This document shows positions 5,652 to 5,672 of a stretch of 5,672 nt of DNA, piece by piece. Source of the stretch: Lentisphaeria bacterium UBA7640 (GTDB taxonomy: Bacteria > Verrucomicrobiota > Lentisphaeria > Victivallales > Victivallaceae); contig DLIO01000021.1 of assembly GCA_002483765.1 (NCBI GenBank), positions 1-5,672 of the forward strand. The letters are read 5' to 3'. The first letter of the stretch is position 1; each line of letters starts with the position of its first letter. The translations under genes were made by a program, and so were the position numbers. Below the pieces are notes generated by a model, which saw only the letters and a list, made by a program, of their open reading frames with translations, searched no databases and was not told the origin of the DNA.

Positions 5652-5672
5652 ATGAGTGCGCCAAGCAAAGCT
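5652..5672 (+). CDS. Start of a further gene, cut by the window end
   Basis: An ATG at 5652 preceded by GGAG at 5640-5643 with eight bases between opens a frame reading MSAPSKA to the last base of the window. The ribosome-binding site and spacing are good, and the frame follows the membrane-protein gene on the same strand after 125 bases. Seven residues are too few to identify a product. The gap before it (5527-5651) shows an ATTTTTTTAAAAAAT run at 5569-5583 but no convincing stem, so I call no terminator there. Confidence 0.55.

Overview
The window is a bacterial chromosome segment whose centre is a four-gene operon on the minus strand for aromatic 2-oxoacid / arylacetate metabolism. In transcription order it reads iorA (4737-3151), iorB (3145-2666), a tandem-ACT-domain protein (2601-2167) and a phenylacetate-CoA ligase gene, paaK-type (2154-838). 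This set occurs together in anaerobic bacteria and archaea. IorAB interconverts aryl-pyruvates and arylacetyl-CoA using a low-potential electron carrier, the ligase activates free arylacetates with ATP and CoA, and the ACT protein is the probable amino-acid sensor. The genes are tightly packed (5, 64 and 12 bases between them), which supports one transcript. The host is therefore probably an anaerobic or facultative bacterium with conventional Shine-Dalgarno sequences. I cannot fix the phylum from this window.

Layout from left to right. Positions 1-285 hold the C-terminal part of a two-helix potassium-channel pore protein on the plus strand, cut by the window edge. Positions 286-837 are an AT-rich intergenic region. 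It contains a degenerate CTTTGTG-type repeat patch (about 580-654) and a perfect 33-base palindrome (719-751). The ligase gene and the ACT gene follow, then a second 33-base palindrome (2627-2659), then iorB and iorA. A 165-base divergent intergenic region (4738-4902) carries candidate promoters for both directions. The plus-strand gene at 4903-5526 encodes a small membrane protein with two N-terminal transmembrane helices and a helical, TPR-like cytoplasmic part, function unknown. After about 125 bases without a gene, the first seven codons of another plus-strand gene appear at 5652.

Two points stand out. The two palindromes share 31 of 33 bases, and the two differences are a compensatory base-pair change, so selection or a copying mechanism appears to preserve the fold. 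One lies inside the operon six bases after the iorB stop; the other lies beyond the operon's last gene. Second, IorA ends at 528 residues with no cysteine-rich ferredoxin domain, and iorB follows directly, so the usual internal iron-sulphur relay is missing from this locus. I do not see a clearly new multi-gene system here; the palindrome family is the best lead.
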